Source of the DNA: Zea mays
Taxonomy: Eukaryota > Streptophyta > Magnoliopsida > Poales > Poaceae
Length of the DNA: 64,000 bases
Assembly (NCBI RefSeq): GCF_902167145.1
Contig: NC_050101.1
Location: 134,322,990-134,386,989 of the forward strand
Direction of reading: 5' to 3'
Notes under the pieces: generated by a model
Databases searched by the model: none
The model's input: only the letters and a program-made list of their open reading frames with translations
Told to the model about the DNA's origin: nothing
Part shown: positions 1-10,031 of the stretch, piece after piece
Layout: every line of letters starts with the position of its first letter
How positions within the stretch are numbered: position 1 is the stretch's first letter
Made by a program: the position numbers and the translations under genes

Positions 1-1237
1 TGATGTCGTGGCCGTCGGAGGAGCGATGGAGCCTGGCGGAGGGACAGCTGTCGGAGCAGTTGAGTCCTTGCTGACGTCCTCCTGCTTCCGTAAGAGAGCT
101 GAGAGCCGCCGTCGTCACAGAGCATGCGGGGCGCCATCATTGCCTATCTGGCGGAGCTAGCCAGATGGGACACCGGTCTTGTTCTCTGCGGCCCGAGTCG
201 GCTCGGGGTAGGGTGATGATGGCGCTTCCTGTTGACGTGGCTGGCCTGCGCCCTAGGTTGGGCGACATGGAGGCTCCTCCGAAGCCGAGGTCGAGTCTGT
301 CTTCCATGGCCGAGGCCGAGCCCGAGCCCCTGGGTCGGGCGAGGCGGAGGTCGTTCGGCAGAGGCCAGGGCGGAGTCCGAGCCCTGGGGTAGGGCGAAGC
401 GGAGTTCGTCGTCTTCTGGGGCTGAGCCCGAGTCCGGGCCCCGGGGTCGGGCGGAGCGGAGTTCGCCGTCTTCCGGGACTTAGCCGAGTCCGAGCCCTGG
501 GTCGGGCGGAGCGGAGTTTGCCGTCTTCCGGGACTTAGCCCGAGTCCGAGCCCTGGGTCGGGCGGAGCGGAGTTCGCCGTCTTCCGGGACTTAGCCCGAG
601 TCCGAGCCCTGGGTCGGGCGGAGCGGAGTTCGCCGTCTTCCGGGACTTAGCCCGAGTCCGAGCCCTGGGTCGGGCGGAGCGGAGTTCGCCGTCTTCCGGG
701 GCTTAGCCCGAGTCCGAGCCCTGGGTCGGGCAGAGCGGAGCTTCCTATGGTGCCTTTGGCAGGGCCTGACTGCCTGTCAGTCTCACTCTATCGAGTGGCA
801 CTGCAGTCGGAGTGGCGCAGGCGGCGCTGTCCTTCTGTCAGGCCGGTCAGTGAAGCGGCAAAGTGACGGCGGTCACTTCGGCTCTACCGGGGGGCGTGTG
901 TCAGGATAAAGGTGTCAGGCCACCTTTGCGTTAAATGCTCCTGCGATTCGGTCGGTCGGTGTGGCGATTTAGTCAGGGTTGCTTCTTAGCGAAGGCAGGG
1001 CCTCGGGCGAGCCGTAGATGTGTCCGCCGTTGGAGGGGGGCCTCGGGCGAGACGGAAATCCTCCGTGGTCGGCTGCCCTTGTCCGAGGCTAGGCTCGGGC
1101 GAGGCATGATCGAGTCGCTCGAATGGACTGATCCCTGACTTAATCGCACCCATCAGGCCTTTGCAGCTTCATGCTGATGGGGGTTACCAGCTGAGAATTA
1201 GGAGTCTTGAGGGTACCCCTAATTATGGTCCCCGACA
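1..1237 (-). mobile_element. Huck-like LTR (partial, Ty3/gypsy)
   Basis: On the minus strand the LTR begins at 1237 with TGTCGGGGACC and runs left past the window start, so only its 5' part is present. The terminal sequence matches what I recall of maize Huck LTRs, which are about 1.5 kb. No polypurine tract lies just right of 1237, so the body of the element is probably to the left and this is its 5' LTR, or it is a solo LTR. The expected TSD copy on this side is 1238-1242 (cttac), not checkable here. It interrupts the end region of element A. Confidence 0.7.
400..735. repeat. 56-bp tandem repeat inside the Huck-like LTR
   Basis: About six GC-rich copies with period 56 (for example a unit starting at 541 repeats at 597). 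The first copies are more divergent than the last four. It has no coding capacity and is an internal LTR array. Confidence 0.85.
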
Positions 1238-1583
1238 CTTACTGATATCTCATTTTTGTCTTGAGGTATTCACTGTGTGCCCTGCACAGATGTGACCGTT
1301 TTGAAAAATATACTGATAATTCCTGGGCGTCCCCCCCAATGGGTGTGGGCAAGGGACGGCTTGGTACGTTGAGTGTTTTAGTCGGCTGCTTCTGAGTAGT
1401 AATGTGATGTGACGGCGGGTGTAATCATATCCTCCGTGCTGTTGACTGGAGTCCCAATGGGTGTTGTGTTGCGTGAAACGGCGTCAGCCGCCTGACGTGT
1501 CTTCAGACGGGTTGAAGTGCTTATTGAATGCTTTGCGACTGTTCAGTGACCGTGGTTGGAGGTGAGCGGTTGCCTTCTCCTTC

Positions 1584-1591
1584 TATAAATA
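1584..1591 (+). promoter_or_regulatory. TATA box of the acidic accessory ORF in element A
   Basis: TATAAATA lies 81 bp upstream of the ATG at 1672, which sits in a good plant start context (caccATGG). It is on the strand opposite to gag-pol, so the accessory ORF may have its own promoter. Confidence 0.5.
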
Positions 1592-1671
1592 ACGCCGTTG
1601 TCTCTCCGGTTTTTTCACATCTCTTGCTGTTCTCTGTTGCTTGCCTTTCTTCTCTCCCTTTCGCTTCCACC

Positions 1672-2083
1672 ATGGGCAAGAACAACAAGCGTAAGCGTGA
1701 GCCAACTCCTCCATCGGAGGATTTTGGTGACTCGGAGTACTCAGAGGAGGAGTTCTCCTCAAGAGTCTGAGGGGTCTCCGGCTCCCATCCCCCTGCGTGA
1801 GTCGTCTGACGACTCAGACGACTCCCAGGGGCTCGCGGCGGAGGTTTGGACGTACATCCGAGTCGTCGAGCGCTTCGGGCTCGAGGGCTCGGATGAGTCG
1901 GAGTACTCCTCGGATGAGGAGGACTCGGACGACGGCGGCGAGGACGAGGACGGCGACAACGACGACGACGACGAAGGCGGTGGCGACGGTGACGGTGACG
2001 GCAGCGGCAGGGACGGCAGCAGCGGCAGCAAGGACAGTGACGGCGGCGGCAGCGGCAGCGGCAGCAACAGGGCCAGTGGCTAG
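1672..2083 (+). pseudogene. Acidic Ser/Asp/Glu-rich accessory ORF of element A, frameshifted
   Basis: Starts MGKNNKRKRE, a basic nuclear-signal-like N-terminus, then becomes strongly acidic (S, D, E, G runs) and ends at 2083. The first frame stops at 1770; the acidic continuation lies in another frame, so one small indel near 1740-1765 separates them. A TATA box precedes the ATG. No known domain is recognised. A basic head with an acidic tail resembles chromatin- or transcription-linked low-complexity proteins, but that is only compositional. It could instead be an upstream exon of the main accessory gene at 3082. Confidence 0.45.
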
Positions 2084-2339
2084 ATGCCACTGGTCTTTTA
2101 GATATTAGTATAGTATAGTTAGAATAATGTAGTAGTATTTAGTAGTGTAGAGTAGTATAGTGTAGTGTAGTAGTAGTAGCAGTAATGTAATGTAATGTAG
2201 TAGTAGTAATAGGGAAGTATCAACTCATAATGAGTTGATTTGTAAGTATGTTATCTTCCCTTTAATGAAGAAATGATGTTGGTTTCTCCGTGATGATTAT
2301 CCTGCTCATTTGTGAAGCTGATTCCTTTGAAACAGTAAG

Positions 2340-2850
2340 TGAATAACTCGGGCATCAAACTGATGCTCTTAGAAATAGCTGCCGAGTAACTTGTAGATGA
2401 TGTCAGAGTTTTAGAGATAACTGCCAAGTAACTTGAAGACGACGTCGGCGCCTTAGAGGTAACCGCCGAGCGACTGAACATGATGTCGGAGTTTTAGAGT
2501 TAACTGCCGAGCGACTTGAGGGCGACGTCAGCGTTTTAGAGGTAACGCCGAGCGACTTGAAGACGATGTCAGCGTTTTAGAGGTAACGCCGAGCGACTGG
2601 AGGGCGACGTCAGCGTTTTAGAGGTTACGCCGAGCGACTTGAAGACGATGTCAGCGTTTTAGAGGTAACGCTGAGTGACTAGAGGGCGACGTCAGCGTTT
2701 TAGAGGTAACGCCGAGCGACTGGAGGGCGACATCAGCGTTTTAGAGGTAACGCCGAGCGACTGGAGGGCGACATCAGCGTTTTAGAGGTAACGCCGAGTG
2801 ATAGCGGGCTGCGTGGGCCACTTTGAGGATAATAGCCGAGTGATGAGGTG
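2340..2850. repeat. 41-bp tandem array upstream of the accessory gene of element A
   Basis: About twelve copies of a unit containing gcgttttagaggtaacgcc with period near 41 (for example 2531 and 2572). Units alternate between two variants (gacttgaagacgatg and gactggagggcgacg), suggesting growth by dimers. The array lies between the acidic ORF and the main accessory gene, where a promoter or leader would be. Confidence 0.85.
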
Positions 2851-4571
2851 GCGCACCGGTGTTCTGGAAATGACTGCTGGGTGATCACGTGGCACGCCGG
2901 TGTTTTAGGAATAACCGCCGGGTGCTGACTGGGCACTTTTTGAAACGGTATCTGGCTCGGGAATATCCCACAAGTGTTGCGCTTTTAGCCGTCTCTGCTT
3001 TCTGTGCCCTAGTTCTTTGCTTCCTCGCTTTCGAATCCTCTCTGCAATTTGCCTCCCACTCTGCTCGCCAGTAGAATCGAGATGGCGCCCAAGAGGAAAA
3101 CTTCGAGTTCGTCTGCCGTGGTGATTCCTCCAATCGACCCCAACAGCCAGTTGCCTTTTGCAGGTAACCACATGTCCGTCATCTCTGAGCCTGAAATTCT
3201 CCACCTCGTGTCCATCGGGGTTCTTCCTCTGCGGGAACTCTGTTCTTGGCGGATTTGCCATGGGGTTACTGTCCCAACTGAGGATATCCATGAGTCCGTT
3301 GTTTATGCTCCTTTCCTTCTCCGCGGCCTTGGCCTTCCCATTTCTCCCTTTTTCCGCGGCCTCCTTGATTTCTACCATCTTAACTTGACCCATTTGAATC
3401 CCAATTCTATCCTACAAATCTCCATTTTCGTTCATTTATGTGAAGCCTTTCTTGGCGTGCTGCCACATTTCGGGTTGTGGAAGTACTTGTATCACTGTCG
3501 CCCTGGGATGGCCGGGGGACAACATCAGTTGGTTGGGGGTGCCAGCTTGGAGATGTGCCGCGGGAGGAAGACTGAGTATCTCGAAATCCCTCTCAAAGAC
3601 AGTATCAAGGGATGGCGCTTGGAGTGGTTCATAGTTGAGAATTATGGAAATTCTCTCCCCCCGGTCGGGAAGACAGCCGGATGTTCGCACCCCAAGCTGG
3701 ACCGAGTCTCCCACAGATCAGGAGGTAGCTGAGGCAGGTGTGTTGCTAGCTGAAGTTGGATTGCTGAAAGAGAGGGGTCTGACTGCTGAAGCTGTGGTTG
3801 CTGATTTTGTCTTCAAGAATATTCAGCCATTGAAAGACAGGGCATACCCAGCTTATCTGTATCGAGGTCTAGCCGACTCAACTCGGGTTACCAACAGAAG
3901 AATTCCCTCTGCAGACTTGGTGAGCCGACTTGAGATGATCCTTAGAGGTAAAGTGTCAAATGTTGGTGCCCCAGTGGCATACTCGGCCTGGAACCTGCCT
4001 CCTCCTAAAGCTTTCACCCTTTTTGTGTCGAATCCACCTGTCACTGATGGCGGTTTGGGCCTTAGAGTGCAACCCTCTACTGAAGAAGTTAGTGCCTTGG
4101 TTGCCTCGCTTGGAGAGATTTCTGATGATGAACGGCAAGTCCATTTTGAGGTGCCCCTAAATCCTAGTGATGCAGAGATAAGCGCCATGCTTGACTTGCT
4201 GGCTGAGGACTCTTCTGACGCTGCTCCTGCTGGGGCATTGGTAGTGGCGCCCTTCCCAGAGGCTGATACAACCTTGGATACTCAGAAGCCTGCCAGTACT
4301 CGCCCGAGGCGCCCTTGCCGAGCCAGTCAACCTGATCCTTCTGCTGATGAGCAGAAAAAGAAAAAGAGACGCCTCCGGCGAGTATCTAGTTTGGATCGGG
4401 ACGTTGGTACCTCGGTTCCTGCTGCTGAAGAAGTGCTTGTGACTGAATTTACTGATGCTGATCCCAATGGGTGTACCCAATCCGCTGCTGATCCCAATGT
4501 GGGTGCTCCATCTGTTGCTGATCCCAATGGGTGTGCCGCTTGTGTTGCTAATGTGGACGACGAGGAGGAAG

Positions 4572-4576
4572 AAGAT
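4572..4576. repeat. TSD of element B, left copy (aagat)
   Basis: The 5-bp aagat immediately before the LTR TG at 4577 is matched by aagat at 16216-16220 after the right LTR. This is the normal Ty3/gypsy TSD length and defines the insertion site inside the accessory gene of element A. Confidence 0.95.
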
Positions 4577-5051
4577 TGTTGGAACTTGCTCTCTGCAGCA
4601 AGGAGGCCAACAAGGGTGAAAGGTGGTGACAACAGGGTTACGTGCACGGGGGCAATAGCTCTGTTAATCTAGCCTCTCACGGGCACTGTGCGGGGGTATT
4701 TATAGGTGTCTGAGCCCCCAGCGTCTTGTGTTAAGGACGCATGTGCCCTCAGACACCTATTTTATCCCCAGAATATTCCCATAAAGCAGGGTTACAAACT
4801 GTAATTACAAGTATTCCTTTACAAGTTAGGCCCGTAATACAGAGGCGGCCACGCGGGGCCCGTTACAATGGGCCAGATCGCACGTGGGCCTTGGGACTGA
4901 ACGAGGACACGCCGTGGGAGGACGTCGCCGCAGGCCTTCGTCAAAGTGCCGAGTTCTGCGAAGGGTGTCCCTGCCCGCTTTGTCTCTGTCGGACCAGCGG
5001 CTGCAGCGAAGGCCTCGAGCGAAGGGTGGCGTCTTTGCCTTCGCCCCAACA
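4577..5051 (-). repeat. 3' LTR of element B
   Basis: 475 bp with TGTTGG...CCAACA ends. On the minus strand a TATA box lies at about 4697-4704. It ends directly at the purine-rich tract (minus strand ggagggcaaa, 5052-5061) used for plus-strand priming. Confidence 0.95.
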
Positions 5052-5252
5052 TTTGCCCTCCGAGGGACCAGTTCGACAAAGTCACCTGGTGCCGAAGACG
5101 TCGCTAGATGACGGAGACGCTGCCCTCGCTCGAAGTGGTTCCGCGGGGGTTTTTGATGTGACCGTTGATGGACGGCGTACTGTTGGATTGTGGGTTTCCC
5201 GAAGCGTCGCGGCCTGTCGGGTTGCGGGTTTCCCGAAGAGCCGCGCCCTGCC

Positions 5253-5260
5253 TATAAAAG
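5253..5260 (+). promoter_or_regulatory. TATA box for the accessory gene of element B
   Basis: TATAAAAG followed by a G-rich stretch, 159 bp upstream of the ATG at 5419 and in the orientation of the accessory gene. It lies just outside the LTR and is separate from the LTR TATA, which points the other way. It supports an independent antisense transcription unit. Confidence 0.65.
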
Positions 5261-5418
5261 GGGGCGGGGGCGGCGCTGTTTGAACTCTGCCTTCCGCGCT
5301 CCGTAAAACCCTAGCCGCCCGCCGTCTTGCTGCTCCTTTTCATCCGCTGCTCCCTTTGCTCGCCGGCGTTCTGGCTCGAGTGAAGCAGACCGCCCGCCGC
5401 CGACGACGGTACGTAGCC

Positions 5419-7142
5419 ATGCCATCCTCTTCTTCTTCCGCCGACGCCACGCCGCCGGCCGCCGCCTCGTCTGAGGAGACGTTGAGTAACGTGATGGTGG
5501 AGGAGTTGCGCGCCGGCGACTCTGTTGAATTTGGTGTGTCATGGATGACGTCAGCCCGTATTGAAGATATGCAGCGGTTGGGCTACTTTGGCGGCGGAGT
5601 CGCTCGTGCTCCGGGGACGGAGGAAGTCCCCGAGCCGGAGGGCGAGTTGGTTGTTTTCGAGGCGTTCTTCGTCGCCGGACTCCGCTTGCCTGCGCACCGG
5701 TTTGTCGGCGAAGTCCTGCGTAGATTCAGCGTTCAAATACATCAGCTGACACCGAACGCCATAGTGGCGCTGGCGAAGTATGTCTGGGCGACGACTTCGT
5801 ACAGCGGACAGCCGTCAGTTGAAGTTTTTGCGAAGAATTATTGTTTGCATTGGCAGAAAAGGATGGTTGAGGACGGAGTTGCCCAGTTCGGGTCGTGCAC
5901 ATTCACGCCGAAGACCGGCAAGACCACAATGCCAGTAGTGGAGTTGGTCCCGTGCGCCCGCAACAAGTGGGGCAATTGGAATGAATTTTGGTTTTATGTT
6001 GCTGAGGCTACTGTCGAAGGCCATGAAGGGCTCCCCGTGTCCTTAATGTGCTCTCACTATTACTCTGCGTATCCACCTTATGAAGTGGCAGAAGAGGATG
6101 CAGACGAAGGGGCCCTTCGATGCGCCGCCGGTCAGAGCAGCGGTCGAGATTTAGTTGAAGAGTTCGTGGCGTACGGGGTCTGGCCCTTGGCGCACGGCTG
6201 GGCGCTGGGCGAAGTATGCCCTCGCCAGATGCCCTTTCATGGAGGAAGGGTGGTGCGAAGTCCTGCCTTCGCACTGAATTTGCGAAACCGTGACCCGGCC
6301 GCCTTTGTGCGTGATGCGGAGGACTTGGCGGTGCGGCTCGTGGGGCGTTACGTGCCGAGGACGGAAGGCCAGCGCAGCTTTGACATCCGCGGGTCAAATG
6401 AACGTTTGAACAGGGTCTTCGAATTAAATCAACTGCCGTACGACGGCTACCCCGGTCAAGACGAAGCGGACCGCCGTGGGAAGAAACCGGCGGTGGAGAC
6501 TGGAGGCGACCCTGCGCTGGTGGCCGCCGCCTCCTCGAAAAAGAGAAAATTAGGTACTGCGATGGGAAGACTTGGGGTGTCTGATAGTTTCGCTAGAGAG
6601 TTAATGAGGACGTGTGCGGCCCCGGGGGAGAGGATGTCTTCGCCCGAGCTCCGGGAGTCTTCGGCTCGGATGCTGAGGGTTACCGGGGGTTGTTGGCCTA
6701 AAGACATTCCTATCCCCTGCGCGGCTGAGGAGGACTGTTTTACATCTCGTATGGTTCATCGGTGGAGAGTTTTTCCTTATGGGCGAAATATCGGTCATGT
6801 TGTGTGGGCAGTGATGGACAAGGATCGCCAAGGGGCGGCGCGAAAACGCCAGGCGACTGTGAGGGTTCACGAAGCCCGGCCGAAAAGGCAGCGGGGAACG
6901 GCGAAGGCTGAGGCCTCCGGCGGAGGCAAGCCGCCGCTGCCGGCGAAGGTGGGCGCCTCTGCGCCCGGCAAGGCGCCGGAGGTGACGGTGGGCGCCGGAG
7001 GCCCCAAGCTGACGAAGGTGGTGCCGTCTGTCAGCGGAGTGGCGGAGGCTGCGAAGGCGGCCCGAACGTTACCGCCGCCCGGCAAACGCGTTGCCGACTT
7101 CGGCACCGAGATTAATGTGGAGGACTATCTTGGGGGTAAGTC

Positions 7143-7182
<40 letters not shown>

Positions 7183-9124
7183 AATTCGTTGACGCGTTGC
7201 AGGGTCGGACGAGGGCCCGCTTGCTCTAGTTGTGCCTGGCGCGGCGATCGCGACGGCTGCGCCAGCGCCGAAGGCGGGGGGAGAGACCCTTGGCGCCGGA
7301 GGCGAGGTGTCTGCCCTCGCGCTGGTCAGGGACGAGGCGGGCGTGGCGACCCGCCGGCTGAAGGGAGCGACGGAGGCGTTGAGTCAGGTCCGCCGAGCTA
7401 TGCCCTCTCCGCCCCCCCCCCCCCTTTTTTTTGCACGGCCTTACGTGTGTTCTGCAGGTGGCTAACTTCACCAGCCGCACCGCGTCGGGGGCCCTTACGG
7501 CAGCTTTGTCTGCCGAGGTCGAGAGACTTCGGACGCAGCATGCTGACGCTGTCCGTGAGAAGTCGGCCTCCGACAGCAAGTGCCGCAAACTGGCGGAGAA
7601 GGTGGCCGCCCTGGAGAAGGAGAAGGCTGACCTCCGTCGCCAGCTGGCGGGGGAGAGGAGGGAGGCCAACGAAGCCGTCGCCAAAGAGCAGGCTGCTCAG
7701 GCGGAGGCCAGGCTGGCGCGGGCGGAAGGCAATATCGCCAAGGAGCTCGCCGGAGAGCTGCAGCGGCGGCTTACTGCCCTGGAGAGCCGCGCGGAGGGGA
7801 CCGAGGCCGCGGCGCGAGCGGAGGCCGAACGGACGCGCACGCAGCTCATGACTGCATATCGCGAGCTGGGTGTGCGGACGGGTGACTTCGAGGTGCCGGA
7901 GCGAGAGGCCGGACTTCGCTGTCTGGAATGGGTGCAGGAGGAACTGCAGGAGCTCCCCACTGTCTTGGCGGGGTTGATGGCGTTCACTTCCCTGGTCACC
8001 TGCGAGGCAGCGATGAACGCGCTCTCTCGCGAAGGCTGCCGGCACTTTGAGGCCCTCGACCAGGCAGATGAGGATTTTGGGCGAGATATCTTTGAGGTCG
8101 AAGACCCCGTGGTGAAGGAATCCGCCGGGGCCCTCTATGACCGGATGTGGGGTTCATATGGTTGTGAGGTGGTCCGGGCGCGGGCCGAAGCTGCGAGGGC
8201 TCAGGTAACGTTGTCGTTTGCTCGGCGTTTGCTGGATGCGGTCTGTGCGTGTGTTTGCTGAATTTTTGTGCGTTTTGTCTTAGGCGGAGCGCGGCGAGCG
8301 GGTGGACGACTTCGGGGCGCTGAACAGCGCGCTGCCTGACCCGGAGACGACCCCTGCGGAGGCCGCGACTGGAGTCGCCCCGGGACCGACCCCGGAGACT
8401 GCGGAAGATGCACCATGCACCCCTGCACCTGCTGCGGCCGGCGAAGACCTTCCCCCAAAGGTGGCCGAAGGCGCGCCCGATGCCCCCGCAGCTGCTGTGC
8501 CGAGCGCTGAAGATCCAGCGGAGGTGGGGGCGGAGGCAGCGGCGGAGGCCTCGGCGGAGGCTCCCGCAGCGGCAGGGCCTTCGCAGGTGGCATAGGTGGT
8601 GTTTAGGGTTGAGGAATTTTTGGATGTTGTACTGAATTTTGGTTGCTGCGCAGGTTCAAGATTTTGGGCCTGCGCACGCAACCGCTACTACTGAGTTTTT
8701 GGCGGCTTCGACCGCGGAAGATGGAAATGAATATGGTGGGTCTGTTTCTGAGTTTTTTGATTTTACTGACTCTGGGAGCTCGGTTGAGTGGACTGAGGAG
8801 TCTTCGGAGGGGGACTTGGATTATTTTGCGGCCTTGGACGTGGCTGCGGCGGAGGCTGCGTCACACGCTGCGGACGCGCCAGACGTGCCCGGTCCTAGCA
8901 CCGGGCACCGACGACGAAGGGCGGTTGCAAAGCGTAGGATTAGTGCGGAGGAAGGGGCCCGGCTTCGCGTTAGCAGGGCTGGTCGGCAGGAGCTGCTGTC
9001 TTTGCCGGCCGCCGCTGGTGCAGGGGAAGGGGAGCTGCGAAGCCTTTTTGCGGGTGAGGAGCTTAGGATAATGTTGTTTAATTATAGAGAGATGGGGATT
9101 ATTCCTAAGGTTGAGCCGATGTAG
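5419..9124 (+). CDS. Antisense accessory protein of element B (gypsy-type transposon domain), five exons, intact
   Basis: Exons 5419-7135, 7203-7387, 7458-8204, 8284-8586 and 8654-9124 have GT-AG borders and matching phases, giving about 1140 aa with no stop. The start MPSSSSSADA is the first good ATG after the TATA box. Exon 1 carries the putative gypsy-type transposon domain, including a block around HQLTPNAIVALAKYVW and a later WFYV-like segment. Exon 3 is a long Ala/Glu/Arg coiled coil ending in a conserved block around GCRHFEALDQADEDF. Exon 4 is Ala/Pro/Glu-rich, and exon 5 is acidic then basic. Function is unknown. It is convergent with pol across the 80-bp array. Confidence 0.75.
7143..7180. 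repeat. (TA)n microsatellite in intron 1 of the element B accessory gene
   Basis: A run of TA dinucleotides fills most of the 67-bp intron 7136-7202. A second simple run (C then T) lies in intron 2 near 7410-7431. Such runs vary in length by slippage and do not affect the reading frame here. Confidence 0.9.
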
Positions 9125-9299
9125 GGCGCGGTGCCCTCGCTTGTGTGTGTGTAAGGGCTTGTAAAATGGAGTTGTGTGCCCTCGCGTGCCTGTGCCTGCG
9201 AGGGTTGTGTACTTTGTCTGGTGTGATTGGTTATGCTGTGCCAGCATGATTATAATTGGTCTTGGTGTCGTTTCTGCTTTTGTTGTACTGGGTCGGCTG

Positions 9300-9800
9300 C
9301 GCCCTTGGGCGGCTCTTGCGCGAAGTCTTTGCGATAGGCTTCGGATTTTGCGCGCTTGTGCTTAGTCCGGCTGCACCTTTCGGCGACTTCTGCGCGGATA
9401 GTCTTCGCGATAGCCTTCTGATTTTTGCGCACTTGTTGTGCTTAGTCCGGCTGCACCCTTAGGCGACTTCTGCGCGGATAGTCTTCGCGATAGACTTCGG
9501 ATTTTTGCGCACTTGTTGTGCTAAGTCCGGCTGCACCCTTAGGCGACTTCTGCGCGGATAGTCTTCGCGATAGACTTCGGATTTTTGCGCACTTGTTGTG
9601 CTAAGTCCGGCTGCACCCTTAGGCGACTTCTGCGCGGATAGTCTTCGCGATAGACTTCGGATTTTTGCGCACTTGTTGTGCTAAGTCCGGCTGCACCCTT
9701 AGGCGACTTCTGCGCGGATAGTCTTCGCGATAGACTTCGGATTTATGCGCACTTGTTGTGCTAAGTCCGGCTGCACCCTTAGGCGACTTCTGCGCGGATT
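9300..9800. repeat. 80-bp tandem array between the accessory gene and pol of element B
   Basis: About six copies with an exact 80-bp period (for example gcgacttctg at 9543 and 9623). Leftmost copies are more divergent and the middle four nearly identical. The array fills the convergent 3' gap between the accessory gene end (9124) and pol end (10032). Element C holds the related array in the matching place. Confidence 0.92.
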
Positions 9801-10031
9801 GGTCGCACGCGAGGGTAGCTAGCGCTTAGCCTCGCGGTGACTTCGAATTGGTCGAATGCCGAAGACCGTTGTTGCGGTCTTTTTTCGACACATGCTTTTG
9901 CGGGGGATTTTTCTCACATATATTACATGGCTCCGCCTCATTAAAAACCTCACCCCCCGGGAGGAAAAGAGTGCGGGCCGGTACAAGATTGTTTGCGGCG
10001 AAGTACAAGGGCGAAATCAGCCCTAAATGGG

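Noticed and set aside
1238..1260. Possibility that the region right of the Huck-like LTR is Huck internal sequence
   Set aside because: No polypurine tract adjoins 1237, and the following accessory ORF and arrays fit element A better; not fully excluded.
1521..2090. Long Arg/Cys-rich open frame on the minus strand opposite the acidic ORF
   Set aside because: It is the complement of a GAC/GGC repeat-rich acidic tract; composition is an artefact and there is no promoter or start context.
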